From contig JBGVRO010000033.1 of assembly GCA_045128515.1 (NCBI GenBank), positions 39,824 to 103,823 of the forward strand: DNA of 64,000 nt, in the 5' to 3' direction. The DNA is from UBA1740 sp045128515. GTDB taxonomy: Bacteria; Bacillota; Clostridia; Oscillospirales; CAG-272. The translations under genes and the position numbers were made by a program. Shown here piece after piece: positions 33,473-43,453 of this stretch (its first letter is position 1; each line of letters begins with the position of its first letter). The notes beneath the pieces were generated by a model, which was not told the DNA's origin, searched no databases, and saw only the letters and a list, made by a program, of their open reading frames with translations.

Positions 33473-33819
33473 AATAGAGATCCTCCTTTAAAAATTTTTA
33501 TTTCGATCATGAAATAATCAAAATGGTTTTGTTGGACATTTATCTTTTATATTAATATAAAACAAAAAATAAATATCCGTAATTATTATAAATCATCATT
33601 TTTTTGTTTTCAATACTTACCATTCGGTTTTGTAAATTTTTTTGAAATTTTTTGTTAAATTTAGACAATTTTAGATTTTCTTTTTTGTTCATTTATGTTA
33701 CTCGGGCAATTTGATCCAAAAATAGCATATGTTGTGTTTTTTTCTTCATTTAATTATATATATATAGTATCAGGAAAATTAAAAAAGGGCGAGACTAAGC
33801 TCGCCCTAAAACATTTTTG
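33473..33819. other. AT-rich intergenic region
   Basis: No gene is visible. A perfect 18-base palindrome TTTTATATTAATATAAAA lies at 33546-33563, upstream of the 1209-residue gene, among several TATAAT-like hexamers. The far end holds the terminator of the VWA operon. Confidence 0.6.
33786..33807 (-). terminator. Terminator of the MoxR/VWA operon
   Basis: AGGGCGAG/CTCGCCCT, followed on the minus strand by TTTTTTAATTTT. Confidence 0.8.
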
Positions 33820-35376
33820 TTATTTATAATAGCCGCATGCGAAGAGCCACTGTGAATCCTCGTAGGAGTCGATGCCGTAGAATTCTTCTATTCTTCCCTC
33901 ACCGTCGGCAAAGTAGTAGAAGGAGTTTGACACGTATCTTTGCAAAAACTCACGAAGCTCTGCTGTAACAGGAACAACACCGTCATGATTTACCAGATCG
34001 GCATATCCCTTTGCTGCCATTTCCTCTGCGGTTGCCTGATTGCAGCCCTCATCACATTCGGTACAACCAATAGGACACACCGGTGTACTGCCGTCAAGGT
34101 GGCAAAGGCAATCCGACGTACAGTAATACCCCGCGGCGGCAAGTGCGCTAAAGCCCTTGATAAAGAGTCTGTAGTTATACTTTGACTGAATTACAAGCGC
34201 ATTATTACCTGCATCCTCAACCGTATTAAAGGAAACCTTGTTGCCGTCAGCGCCATTTGGGAAGAAGCGACAGGGTTCTGTAATGTATGCCACAAGAATC
34301 GGACCGTAACCGTTGGTTTCGGGATATTTTTCAAGATCATAAACGTGATAAACTCCGTCACCGCCCTCGGATACCGACCAAATTTTGTAACAATCCTCAT
34401 CGAACGCATAAGAATCGGTAGTTCCGGGATAAAGCGTTTCTGCTCCAACAATTTCACCACCTGCAAGAGCATTGAATGAAGCAAAATCAAAGCCCGACCA
34501 GTCGTGGGTAGGCATCATTAAGACCTGCTCCTCCCTCTCGATGTCGAAATCACCGTTACGCTTAACGGCAAAGGTAAGGTTTACAGGGTAAACTCCACTT
34601 TTAGTTTCAGCACCTACGGCAAAGGTGAAGGTTACAGATCCACCACCGGATGAGCTAATATTTTCATCAGCGATCTGCACGGTGTGAATGAAATTACGTG
34701 TATAACTTCCGCACTCACCGACGTCGGTTACCTTATACTCACCGTAAACGTAGTGCGAGCTACCAAGATAGGCAAGACAAATGGGGCTTACCTCATCCTC
34801 AACAATGCTGACCCAGCTCTCCACGGTATAAGTACCGTTTTTCTGAGGAGCGAAGCGAATGTAATTGAACTCCTCCTCAGAGTTTACCGTAACGGTATAT
34901 ACTCCCGTATCGCTGAGAAGATAAACGTTATCAAGGCTGTCGCCCGATCCGCGAAGCATATTTAAATCATACATATCAATAACGATATTGCGGTTATCGT
35001 TGTTGGTTGTATATGCATTTGAGTCGTATGCATATCCGTTAGGAACGCTGGAAAGAGTTACGTTGTAATCACCGTCAAGTCCGTCGATCACGGCAAAGCC
35101 GCTTTCGTCAACGGGAGCAATATGAACGTTATATCCGTCGTTCCAATATACGTTTACCGCAGTCGCAGGGCTGAAGGGCTGACCGTTCAAGCACAGCTGT
35201 ACGGTAAAATCGTTGGTAGGATCATCGTCAAGTGTAGAATTGCCCGAATTTCCGCCCGGTCTATTATTGCCCGAGCCGCCGATACCGCCTGCAGGACGGT
35301 ATTCACCGCAGGAAATAAGCGAGGCAAGGCAGGCGCAGATCAAAACAAGCGCGATTATTTTTTTAATAGCTATCAT
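33820..35376 (-). CDS. Lipoprotein at the end of the MoxR/VWA operon
   Basis: This 518-residue lipoprotein (LISC, Cys23) has a glycine/asparagine-rich linker (GGSGNNRPGGNSGN), a pilin-like or carboxypeptidase-like beta domain (VQLCLNGQPFSPATAVNVYW), and a C-terminal Cys-rich stretch (CTSDCLCHLDG...CPIGCTECDEGC). The start at 35376 has CAAGGAGG seven bases upstream. It overlaps the VWA gene by four bases, so it belongs to that operon. Its role is unknown; it may be a target or partner of the VWA/MoxR complex at the membrane. Confidence 0.7.
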   Translation of the reverse strand: MIAIKKIIALVLICACLASLISCGEYRPAGGIGGSGNNRPGGNSGNSTLDDDPTNDFTVQLCLNGQPFSPATAVNVYWNDGYNVHIAPVDESGFAVIDGLDGDYNVTLSSVPNGYAYDSNAYTTNNDNRNIVIDMYDLNMLRGSGDSLDNVYLLSDTGVYTVTVNSEEEFNYIRFAPQKNGTYTVESWVSIVEDEVSPICLAYLGSSHYVYGEYKVTDVGECGSYTRNFIHTVQIADENISSSGGGSVTFTFAVGAETKSGVYPVNLTFAVKRNGDFDIEREEQVLMMPTHDWSGFDFASFNALAGGEIVGAETLYPGTTDSYAFDEDCYKIWSVSEGGDGVYHVYDLEKYPETNGYGPILVAYITEPCRFFPNGADGNKVSFNTVEDAGNNALVIQSKYNYRLFIKGFSALAAAGYYCTSDCLCHLDGSTPVCPIGCTECDEGCNQATAEEMAAKGYADLVNHDGVVPVTAELREFLQRYVSNSFYYFADGEGRIEEFYGIDSYEDSQWLFACGYYK

Positions 35377-38048
35377 CTCTTTGCCTCCTTGCTTTTTTTG
35401 GTGAAAAGACCCTGAATGTCCTTCCACTTAAACTTTCTTACTATTACGTCTGCAACGAAGAGTACGGCAGACGCGATAAGCAGAGGAATCTTGAAATCCC
35501 TCTCATAAGTAGCGATTTCATTTCTGTCATTTTCAAGATTAATATTACCGTCTCTTGAAACCTGACCTACTCCACGCATAAAGTCATAAACGTTCACTAT
35601 ATCGTACGCTATAAAGGAATCATATTCCTCACTGTACGGCAAAGTGAAATAGGTGTCCGAGGTGAAGGAATGATTTCCGTAGGTGTAAGTGATCTCAACG
35701 TGGTATTTTCCTGCGCCGGGTGTATCAAAATCAGCGCAATATCTGTTAAGATCAAATCTCATCTCGCCCTCTGTAATACTGCCGTCAGGAGCAGTGAGCT
35801 TAATACTCGCCTTAGCCTTGGGATTAACCGACGAGGGAATGATATTAATTGCGCATGAGTCACCTCTTGGATCAACCGTAATATTGAAGGGATAATTTAT
35901 ATACTCTACGGGGGTATTGGTCGCTAAGATATTGTTGAAGAGCAAAGTCTTGGTACCGTCGCTCCAATTATCAAGCCAATCACCCGACAGACTTGAGGTA
36001 AAGCTTGCTACCCTGCCGTTACCGTGGTCACGGTAGGAGTACAGAGGCACGGCAACCGTGCTGGTTGAGCTCTTCTGATAATCTACCGAAAGCACCATTG
36101 TAGCATCTAACTTTGCTGTGCTGTTTACGTAACCCTCAATAGTCGGAAGAGTGTAAATACCCTCGACAGTACCGTCGCGGCGTGTCACAATGTTAACTTT
36201 ACTTTCCTTTTCGACAATAGATTCGGTCAAGCTGTCAGCAACCTCGGCAAAAATAAGCTCGGAAAGCTTATTTTCATCAAGGAAGTCGTAATTGACACCG
36301 CCACCTATTTCGGCAAGCTGTTTAAGAAGCTTGCACCCATCGGTATGAACAGTGGGCGTGCTTGAATGAGTCAATACACTGATAGATGAAAGCGCGATGT
36401 CTGCATCTCTCATCTTTTGCGCTACGTCAATAGCCTTGATAGGCTCGCTTACGTATTGCTTACCGTCGCTGATAAGCATGACCTGCTTTTCCTCAAAGTC
36501 CAGATCCTTCATAAGGTTATAAGCCATGTCAAGAGAAGCACCTACGAAGGTACCCTGCGTCGGTTCAACGTTCTGTATCATCTCATAAAGATCTTCTCTG
36601 CACTCACCAAGCTTGGTGGGAGGAAGAACTACCTTCGCCTCGCCTGCAAGAGTGATAAATGCGACGGTGTCTCCGTCCTCAAGGATAGAAACAAGCTTTG
36701 TCGCCGCCTCTTTAGCAATAAGTAACTGTCTCGGCAGAGAATGATACATACTGCGCGAAATGTCGATAACGATAGTATAAAGCTTTGAGCCCTTGTTGGA
36801 GTTGCCGAACTTGATAGGAAGAAGCTCCTCAAGAAGTGCAAATCTCTCGTCATCCTGGTTCTGCATAGAAAGATCACCCATGGTAATAAGGCTCTTTCCG
36901 TACTGCGAAACGGCAAGATCAACCGAATTTATAAATGCGTAAATATTATCGATCTTACGGATATCAACGTTTGAGAGAATGATCTCATCATACTTAACAA
37001 GATCCTCGATGGTGTAAGGAATTCTGGTGTTTACGTTACTGATAACATGCGCGTCTATCACTGCGCTGTCACCGTAAAGCTTCTTGATCTCGGTAACGTC
37101 TCTCTGCTTTTCGGTTACAAGAAGAATACTTCTCTGCCCTGCAACCGTCTGTGTAAGATCGTAAGCGTTGTTATAGGGAGAACGGTCGTTGGTAGCAGAC
37201 AGCTCTACTCTGTAATCAAACACTCCCGACGTATCTGTGGGAAGGTCGAAGGTGGCGATATTCATACCAATATCTGCCTTAAAAACGGTAGTGTCTATCT
37301 TAACGTAGTCGCTATCCGTTTCAACCTTGGAATAGAGATCAAGAATAACGTCGTTTTCCATGCTGGACTCGATAAGCAGCTTAAGCGTGCTTTCGTGATT
37401 AAGATAGGTTGCAGAGGTATATTCTGCATCGGATATCTGTATCTCACTCTCGCCATCGCGAAGATTGTTGTCAAGATACACCGCGTCAAGCTTGATACCC
37501 TTGGCAGAAAGGCGCTCTACTGCAGCTGCAACAGAGCCGTCGGAGGTGGTAGCAAAGCCGTCCGTAATAAGAACGATACGCTTAATTTCACCCTCACCGA
37601 ACAGGTTTGAAGTAAAATCAAGTGCATTTGCAATATCTGTACCGCTGGTATCAACGGTATGCTCCTTAACGCTCTTGATCTCTGTACCTGCAGAGGTGAG
37701 TATCTTGGCATCCTTACCGAAGCAGATAACACCCATCATAGATTTTGACGGAAGCCTTTTCTCTATCTGCTTAACATACTCGTCGATCTCGTCCAAATTG
37801 CGGTCGGATGAATATGACACGTCGGCAACAACGTAAACCTTTGTTCTTGTCATAACGGTGGTATGAACAAGACCCGCCGCGGAAAGAGAGACGAATATTA
37901 CTATCAAAATGTGAATTACAAGAGATGCCACCCATCCCTTGGTACGGTTATCACGACTTACGGAGATGAAGTAAGGAATGAGCAATGCCGCAGCAAGCGG
38001 AATTGCAAGCAAAAGCCAATACGGATTATCGAAGCTGATATTTCTCAT
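35373..38048 (-). CDS. Membrane protein with two VWA domains (BatA/BatB-like)
   Basis: This protein has about 891 residues. It begins with a BatA-type hydrophobic N-terminus (NPYWLLLAIPLAAALLIP) and a second membrane segment. A first VWA-like domain with DVSYS follows, then a central region and a second VWA domain with MIDAS DISRS (IVIDISRSMYH). A C-terminal membrane segment (LLIASAVLFVADVI) closes the protein. The start at 38048 is chosen because homologous proteins begin with the NPYW motif; it overlaps the upstream gene by 23 bases. With MoxR and DUF58 it is expected to form a membrane chaperone-like complex. Confidence 0.75.
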   Translation of the reverse strand: MRNISFDNPYWLLLAIPLAAALLIPYFISVSRDNRTKGWVASLVIHILIVIFVSLSAAGLVHTTVMTRTKVYVVADVSYSSDRNLDEIDEYVKQIEKRLPSKSMMGVICFGKDAKILTSAGTEIKSVKEHTVDTSGTDIANALDFTSNLFGEGEIKRIVLITDGFATTSDGSVAAAVERLSAKGIKLDAVYLDNNLRDGESEIQISDAEYTSATYLNHESTLKLLIESSMENDVILDLYSKVETDSDYVKIDTTVFKADIGMNIATFDLPTDTSGVFDYRVELSATNDRSPYNNAYDLTQTVAGQRSILLVTEKQRDVTEIKKLYGDSAVIDAHVISNVNTRIPYTIEDLVKYDEIILSNVDIRKIDNIYAFINSVDLAVSQYGKSLITMGDLSMQNQDDERFALLEELLPIKFGNSNKGSKLYTIVIDISRSMYHSLPRQLLIAKEAATKLVSILEDGDTVAFITLAGEAKVVLPPTKLGECREDLYEMIQNVEPTQGTFVGASLDMAYNLMKDLDFEEKQVMLISDGKQYVSEPIKAIDVAQKMRDADIALSSISVLTHSSTPTVHTDGCKLLKQLAEIGGGVNYDFLDENKLSELIFAEVADSLTESIVEKESKVNIVTRRDGTVEGIYTLPTIEGYVNSTAKLDATMVLSVDYQKSSTSTVAVPLYSYRDHGNGRVASFTSSLSGDWLDNWSDGTKTLLFNNILATNTPVEYINYPFNITVDPRGDSCAINIIPSSVNPKAKASIKLTAPDGSITEGEMRFDLNRYCADFDTPGAGKYHVEITYTYGNHSFTSDTYFTLPYSEEYDSFIAYDIVNVYDFMRGVGQVSRDGNINLENDRNEIATYERDFKIPLLIASAVLFVADVIVRKFKWKDIQGLFTKKSKEAKR

Positions 38049-39873
38049 AGCAATACACCATCCAATCCGCACAGAATACTACAGCCAACAGAATGAATAA
38101 CAATACGATAGGATCGTACTGACCGTCTGTTTTTTCAAAGGTCATCTCTCCCATTACAGAGAAATCTCCACCCATAGCGGTGGGATCGCTCTCGGATACG
38201 GGAGCTGCCGCATAAACGTCGTAATTCTTCTCTCCGTCTGAAGCTACGACCTTAATATTGTAAGTTCCAACTCTGTCAAGAGTCATACTGCCAACGTCGC
38301 TTGAAGTGTCGATATACTTTTCCTCACCGTCGGGAGAAGTAACCTTAACACTCTCAATGTTGGCGGTTATATTGATTCTCAGCTCATCACCCGATACGTA
38401 GCTTGCGCTATCAACGATAGATGGGCAGGAATACTTAAGAAGATTTGATACAAGAGGTACGAAATCGGTAGAAAGCGCCATATCCGACTTATGAATATCA
38501 AAGCCGAAAACAACCTCTCTGTTGCCAAGCGCATTTACTCCCGCAAAGATAACGGGATTCGAATCATATGAAAACAGCGTTGTAAACTGGGTGTACATTC
38601 CGCTGTACTTGATATATTCAGAGATATAAATATCTCTGCCACTCACACCTGCAAGAAGCTCTCTTGCCTTGGTAGAGGTAGAATTTGACTTTACAAGCTC
38701 TCCCGGCATATCCAGCTCAACAACACCGCGCTGACCAAATCCGGAATTATCCACGCTCTCACCCGAGTTGATAAGCCATACCGCCGCGTCAGGAAGCTGA
38801 TCCGGAGTATAAGAATGGAATACGTAAAGACCGTAACCGACTTGACCGGTATACTCATCCGGAGATACAACGTCAACCGCAGAGTCTGTCAACACATCAA
38901 ACACCGCCTGATAGAAGAAGGGTGTCTCGCTGACGATAAGAATACTATAAGAAGCCTCGCTGTTAAGGTTGTAGCTAACAATCTCGTTGTCAATAGACAG
39001 GTCGTCCTTGTTGGTAATAACAAGACGGAAGGAGTCATAGCTCGCAGTCCTTGCAGAGATCTCCACAGGAAGGCTCTCGCCTGCCTTCAAAGCAATCTCC
39101 GTGCTTGCCGCCGCCTTATCGCTATCGTTAATATAAAGCTCTACCTTAAGAGTGGCATCCGAGGTATAGGACGTAACGGTTGCACCCGTATATAAAGTAT
39201 CGTTGGTAAGAGTGCCCCAAGCCTCGCTTATAGCATAATTGTTGGATTTTTGTGAACTAACGTTTACAATTTCCGCGTTATTAACGCTGCAAAACTCCTT
39301 GTCTGTCACAAGATAGACAAGAGTAGATGTGTTTTCATCAAAGTATTTCTGCACCTTAGAAAGAGCGGTGGAATAATCTACAGAACCGTCGCTACACTCA
39401 AGCTCCTTTAACATATCCACAGCAAGTCCCTTGTCGGAAAGGCGCTCGTATACAACAGAGCTTTCACCGGAGAGTGTAATGAGAGTATAGGTGCTGCCAA
39501 GTCTGGCATCATCTATCATATCCTCAATCTCTTCCTTACCCTTTTCAAAATAGGTCTTGTATCCATCCTTCATATTCATACTGCCCGAGCAATCGAGAAC
39601 GAAGCAGTATTCGCTTGCCGATGTGGGAACAACAAAAACAGGACGGGCAATAAGGAGCGATACAGTAATCACAGTCAGTATCTGCAAAACAAGGCTGATA
39701 ATACCGGTAATACCACTCAAGGGGTTTCTTCTCTTAAAGAATTTTTCACTGAGGGTCCAAAGATAGGTAGATGCTATAGTCTGCTCATTGTACTTGCTTC
39801 TCAAAATGTATATGAGAATAAGCAACGGAACACCTACAAGGCCGATCAGACCCAAGGGATACATAAACGTCAT
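38026..39873 (-). CDS. VWA-domain membrane protein (BatA-like)
   Basis: This 615-residue protein has two N-terminal membrane segments (YPLGLIGLVGVPLLILIYIL; ISLVLQILTVITVSLLIA) typical of BatA. A VWA domain with MIDAS DCSGSM (about 93-98) and a large extracytoplasmic part follow, then a C-terminal membrane segment (PIVLLFILLAVVFCADWMVY). It overlaps the DUF58 gene by four bases. It probably binds a metal-dependent ligand in the MoxR/VWA complex. Confidence 0.78.
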   Translation of the reverse strand: MTFMYPLGLIGLVGVPLLILIYILRSKYNEQTIASTYLWTLSEKFFKRRNPLSGITGIISLVLQILTVITVSLLIARPVFVVPTSASEYCFVLDCSGSMNMKDGYKTYFEKGKEEIEDMIDDARLGSTYTLITLSGESSVVYERLSDKGLAVDMLKELECSDGSVDYSTALSKVQKYFDENTSTLVYLVTDKEFCSVNNAEIVNVSSQKSNNYAISEAWGTLTNDTLYTGATVTSYTSDATLKVELYINDSDKAAASTEIALKAGESLPVEISARTASYDSFRLVITNKDDLSIDNEIVSYNLNSEASYSILIVSETPFFYQAVFDVLTDSAVDVVSPDEYTGQVGYGLYVFHSYTPDQLPDAAVWLINSGESVDNSGFGQRGVVELDMPGELVKSNSTSTKARELLAGVSGRDIYISEYIKYSGMYTQFTTLFSYDSNPVIFAGVNALGNREVVFGFDIHKSDMALSTDFVPLVSNLLKYSCPSIVDSASYVSGDELRINITANIESVKVTSPDGEEKYIDTSSDVGSMTLDRVGTYNIKVVASDGEKNYDVYAAAPVSESDPTAMGGDFSVMGEMTFEKTDGQYDPIVLLFILLAVVFCADWMVYCYEKYQLR

Positions 39874-40754
39874 TTTACTACCCCCATATCTATGAACTTG
39901 TCAAGGAAAATTTCGCTAAGCTCGGTGTAAGAGGGCGCAAGAATATATTGACCGCCACGGCTCTCACAGTAAAGCCTGATTCTGTCGGTCACGTATTTGA
40001 GCGCATCCTTATACGCGCGAACCACGTCCTGATCGATCTTCTTTCGGAAGAATCTGGACTGATCCTCCGAGTCGAACAAATGCATTTTGCCGCGGATCTG
40101 AGGGTTGATCTCCTCACGGGAAAGGATCTGCACGCAAAGAATGTCTCGCTTCTGCTCTGCAAGACGGTCTATTGCCGCCTCGTAATTTTCATCTGTTAAA
40201 AAGTCCGAGATTATAATAGAATATCCGTCTCCCCTTCCTACGGAAGAAGGAACTATGGCCTCGCTTATCTTGGAGTCGAAGTCGAACTCAAGCTCGTTAA
40301 GCTTTCCGATGCAATTAAGATAAGAGTCCTTACCTACCATACCGCTGACAACCTCTTCAAGAGAACTGCCACGGATAGCATAGATAGACACCTTATCCAT
40401 CTCACAGACCGACAGATAGGCAAATGCGGCTGCAATTTTGATAGCTGCCACAGCCTTCTCGTCATTGCCGTGTACCATAGAACGGCTTACGTCTATGTAT
40501 ATCTTGGTATGCATCTGTCTCTCGTCAAAATAAAGCTTCTGAAACAGCTTATCAAAGCGAGCATAGGCATTCCAGTCGATCTTGGTCACGTCATCGCCCG
40601 GCATATAATCTCGGTAATCTGCAAATTCACAGGATGAGCCGAGATTTTTGCTGCGACGGTTGCCGCCGAACATTCCGGCTACGTTGTTTTTGAGTATAGT
40701 CCCCAGCTGCTCAAGCTGACCGAGGAAAAACTCATCGATTACCACTTTTTTCAT
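39870..40754 (-). CDS. DUF58 protein
   Basis: This 294-residue protein contains the DUF58 signature RDYMPGDDVTKIDWNAYARF (about 48-67) and a VWA-like second half (KIYIDVSRSMVHGN). DUF58 proteins act with MoxR ATPases and VWA proteins in assembly or chaperone systems. It begins six bases after the MoxR stop codon and ends overlapping the BatA-like gene. Confidence 0.85.
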   Translation of the reverse strand: MKKVVIDEFFLGQLEQLGTILKNNVAGMFGGNRRSKNLGSSCEFADYRDYMPGDDVTKIDWNAYARFDKLFQKLYFDERQMHTKIYIDVSRSMVHGNDEKAVAAIKIAAAFAYLSVCEMDKVSIYAIRGSSLEEVVSGMVGKDSYLNCIGKLNELEFDFDSKISEAIVPSSVGRGDGYSIIISDFLTDENYEAAIDRLAEQKRDILCVQILSREEINPQIRGKMHLFDSEDQSRFFRKKIDQDVVRAYKDALKYVTDRIRLYCESRGGQYILAPSYTELSEIFLDKFIDMGVVK

Positions 40755-40760
40755 TTAATT

Positions 40761-41765
40761 TCAATTTCCCTTTTTAGTTTCCTTAACTATCAGTCCGATA
40801 ACGTCATCAACAGTAAGCTTGTCGTTAATTGCTGTGTAGTTGATCTTGATTCTGTGTCTAAGGATAGGATAAGCAAGATCGCTGATATCCTCATAGGAAA
40901 CGTTATATCTGCCGTCCATAAGTGCGCGAACCTTGGCGCAGGTAACAAGACCCTGTGCCGCACGGGGAGATGCACCGTACTTAAGATACTTTTTAGCAGA
41001 AGGAGCGCAATTCTTGGATGCAGGGTGAGTGTTGGAAACAAGATCTACCGCGTAATAAAGAACCTCGTCGCAGATAGGAACCTCGGCAGCGAGTGCTCTC
41101 ATCTCAAGGATCTCCTCACCTGTGATAACTGCCTCTGCAGTCTCCTCCATGGTCTTCTGTGTCATTCTTACAATGTTCATAAGCTCCTCGTTGGTGGGAT
41201 AGTCCACGATGAGCTTGAACATAAATCTGTCCATCTGCGCCTCGGGAAGCGGATATGTACCGTCCTGCTCAATGGGGTTCTCGGTAGCGAGAACGAAGAA
41301 GGGCTCGGAAAGCTTGTAGGTTTCCTTACCTACGGTAACCTTGTGCTCCTGCATTACCTCAAGCATCGCAGACTGGGTCTTGGGAGTAGCACGGTTGATC
41401 TCGTCGGCAAGAACAAGATTTGCAAAAATAGGACCGCGGTTGAACTTGGTTTCAAGTCTACCGTTCTCATCCTTCTCAACGATATTTGCACCTGTTACGT
41501 CGGAGGGCATAAGGTCGGGAGTAAACTGAATACGGGAGAAAGGCAAGGAGAGAACTCTTCCGAGCGAACGTACAAGACGAGTCTTACCTACTCCGGGTAC
41601 ACCCTCAAGAAGCACGTTACCGCCTGCAACGATAGCAGTGATAACTCCGTCGATAATGTCAGCCTGACCTACTACGTCCTTTGCAAGTTCTTCTTTTATT
41701 TTAGCGATCTTCTCGCTGAACATCTTCACCTTTTCGGTGGTTACTTCATTAATGATTTCTGACAT
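40761..41765 (-). CDS. MoxR-family AAA+ ATPase
   Basis: This 334-residue protein has Walker A GVPGVGKT (about 58-65), Walker B LVLADEINRA, the sensor region FVLATENPIEQDGTYPLPEAQ and the C-terminal lid domain with SPRAAQGL. This is the standard MoxR layout and length. It should power remodelling or metal loading of a partner through the VWA proteins encoded downstream. Confidence 0.92.
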   Translation of the reverse strand: MSEIINEVTTEKVKMFSEKIAKIKEELAKDVVGQADIIDGVITAIVAGGNVLLEGVPGVGKTRLVRSLGRVLSLPFSRIQFTPDLMPSDVTGANIVEKDENGRLETKFNRGPIFANLVLADEINRATPKTQSAMLEVMQEHKVTVGKETYKLSEPFFVLATENPIEQDGTYPLPEAQMDRFMFKLIVDYPTNEELMNIVRMTQKTMEETAEAVITGEEILEMRALAAEVPICDEVLYYAVDLVSNTHPASKNCAPSAKKYLKYGASPRAAQGLVTCAKVRALMDGRYNVSYEDISDLAYPILRHRIKINYTAINDKLTVDDVIGLIVKETKKGN

Positions 41766-41767
41766 TT

Positions 41768-43255
41768 TTAATTTCCTTCCTTTTTCTCAAGACCACTCCA
41801 AAGTAGGTCAAAATATTTTTTGATAGCTTCTTTCTGCTCCTCTGTATAAGAGTCGCCCTCAAGCTTTTCGTACATTATTGCGTTATATTTATCAAGCAGC
41901 TTACCGTATTCAATAGGCTCGCCGGTAAGAGGATCTATTACGATATCGTTACTACCGTAGGTTGCGCCCTCACCGATACCGCCGTCGCCGCCGCTGCTTT
42001 CACTCTCATCGTCGTTTTTGGGTATTATCATTTCACCGGGACGCTCAAAATCGGGTATCGAAACCATAAGCAGGGCTGCCAGCTTACTCATCGCGTACTC
42101 ACCCACGTTAGCATTTAGCTTATTGAGGGCTATCGCATCGTAAAGCGCTGTACTGTGAAGATTTAAGCAGGTAGTAAGACTTTCTCTCGCATCGGTCTCA
42201 TCTATACTATCGATTTTTGAGAGCAAAGGAGCAAATCCACCGGGATTACTGTTGAAGAGACCTTCGATCGCCACAATTATCTCGTCATCATTGCCAACGT
42301 TTGCCGCCTCAAGAGTTATATTCAGCTTTAGCGACATAGTCTCAAGAGCGAACTTAAGGTTTTCCTTGCCGTTTAACTCAGCATCCTCCTTATCGTCACC
42401 CATAAGCACCGCGGCGTAATTCACAAGCTTTTCGGCAAAATCACCCCAGCTCTCTTCACCTGGCACAGACCAATCTCTGGTATCAAGAACCTTTGCAAGA
42501 TGCTTAAAGTAAATATCTCCGCTATCCCAAAGTGCATTCAGCACTTCGGTGGAGGTGGACGAAGCGTAGGTGATTTCTTGGATAGACCTCATAGCCGCGT
42601 CAACCGCTATCAGCATATCCTTCTGCGTATGTGTCTGCTTAAGAGTGGAGAGAAGCTCCTGTATCGCTTCGGAAAGAGGTACTTTAAACTCCTCTTCCAT
42701 TGCCGAATTATCAACGTAGGTTATCAGGTTCTTGATTCCGATCTCCTGCATTGACGACAGCTCAAAGGGGATCACTTCCTCGGGCGGAGTATAGTCACGC
42801 ACGTCGTTTATTATAAAGCCGGTGGCAAGAACCGCCGCAGATAAAATCAAGATAATTAGGTATATCCACATTCCCTTGAATTTGTATTTTCTAACGGGTA
42901 TTTTAGAAAGAGCGATCTCAGCATCCTGTCTCTGTATTTCTACCAGATCTCCCTCATGACCCGCGTACTGAATCATAGTTTGCGCTCTTGCCTTAAGACC
43001 GAACTGTGAGTCAAGCTCCTCGGCAAGTCTTTTGTTACTCTTATGAGAGAGTAAAAATGCAAGTCCGCCTGTCAGAACAAACGAACCAAGTCCTATGTAA
43101 AGAGAGATAATAGGCGCAAAATCTATAACGGCCGTCTTCCACAGTATCAAAAACGCGCCGCTAAGCAAAAGTCCGACAGACGCGCCGAGAAGGACAGAAC
43201 GAGCTATACGTATAGCGTTAAGCCGTCTTTTGAATTTCAAAAAAGTTCCCTTCAT
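41768..43255 (-). CDS. Membrane protein heading the MoxR operon (DUF4175-like)
   Basis: This 495-residue protein has two N-terminal membrane segments (about 19-42, 50-68), a cytoplasmic loop with AEELDSQFGLKARAQTMIQY, a third membrane segment (about 128-148) and a long helical extracytoplasmic domain. The plan resembles DUF4175-type proteins that accompany MoxR/BatA operons. GAAAGGAA precedes the ATG and a consensus promoter lies 30 bases upstream. It is the first gene of the six-gene operon. Confidence 0.6.
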   Translation of the reverse strand: MKGTFLKFKRRLNAIRIARSVLLGASVGLLLSGAFLILWKTAVIDFAPIISLYIGLGSFVLTGGLAFLLSHKSNKRLAEELDSQFGLKARAQTMIQYAGHEGDLVEIQRQDAEIALSKIPVRKYKFKGMWIYLIILILSAAVLATGFIINDVRDYTPPEEVIPFELSSMQEIGIKNLITYVDNSAMEEEFKVPLSEAIQELLSTLKQTHTQKDMLIAVDAAMRSIQEITYASSTSTEVLNALWDSGDIYFKHLAKVLDTRDWSVPGEESWGDFAEKLVNYAAVLMGDDKEDAELNGKENLKFALETMSLKLNITLEAANVGNDDEIIVAIEGLFNSNPGGFAPLLSKIDSIDETDARESLTTCLNLHSTALYDAIALNKLNANVGEYAMSKLAALLMVSIPDFERPGEMIIPKNDDESESSGGDGGIGEGATYGSNDIVIDPLTGEPIEYGKLLDKYNAIMYEKLEGDSYTEEQKEAIKKYFDLLWSGLEKKEGN

Positions 43256-43284
43256 GGTATTTCCTTTCCAAATGCAATCAAAAT

Positions 43285-43313
43285 ATTATAACATAATAGC
43301 GCGTGCGTGTCAA
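43285..43313 (-). promoter_or_regulatory. Promoter of the MoxR/VWA operon
   Basis: TTGACA and TATAAT, both perfect, on the minus strand with a 17-base spacer. Confidence 0.85.
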
Positions 43314-43383
43314 TATTTATTTTATTTTCGCATGATACGTCAAAAATCTTTCAAATTACCTTCCACTTGTCAATTTTTCCCTA

Positions 43384-43412
43384 TTGACAAGCATAAAAAT
43401 ATCTGCTATAAT
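43384..43412 (+). promoter_or_regulatory. Promoter of the Y-polymerase operon
   Basis: TTGACA (43384-43389) and TATAAT (43407-43412), 17-base spacer. The -35 lies in an inverted repeat CTTGTCAA/TTGACAAG (43366-43391). A LexA box follows the -10 by ten bases. Confidence 0.85.
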
Positions 43413-43422
43413 GCTTTTAAGA

Positions 43423-43436
43423 CGAACTCCTGTTCG
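43423..43436. promoter_or_regulatory. LexA (SOS) box of the Y-polymerase operon
   Basis: CGAACTCCTGTTCG is a perfect Bacillus-type SOS box placed at the expected transcription start. The operon is therefore very likely DNA-damage inducible and under the control of LexA. Confidence 0.88.
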
Positions 43437-43453
43437 CCATAAAGGAGGATAAT

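Noticed and set aside
40854..41762. Plus-strand open frame of 302 codons opposite the MoxR gene
   Set aside because: The minus frame is an unmistakable MoxR ATPase; the plus frame has no motifs.
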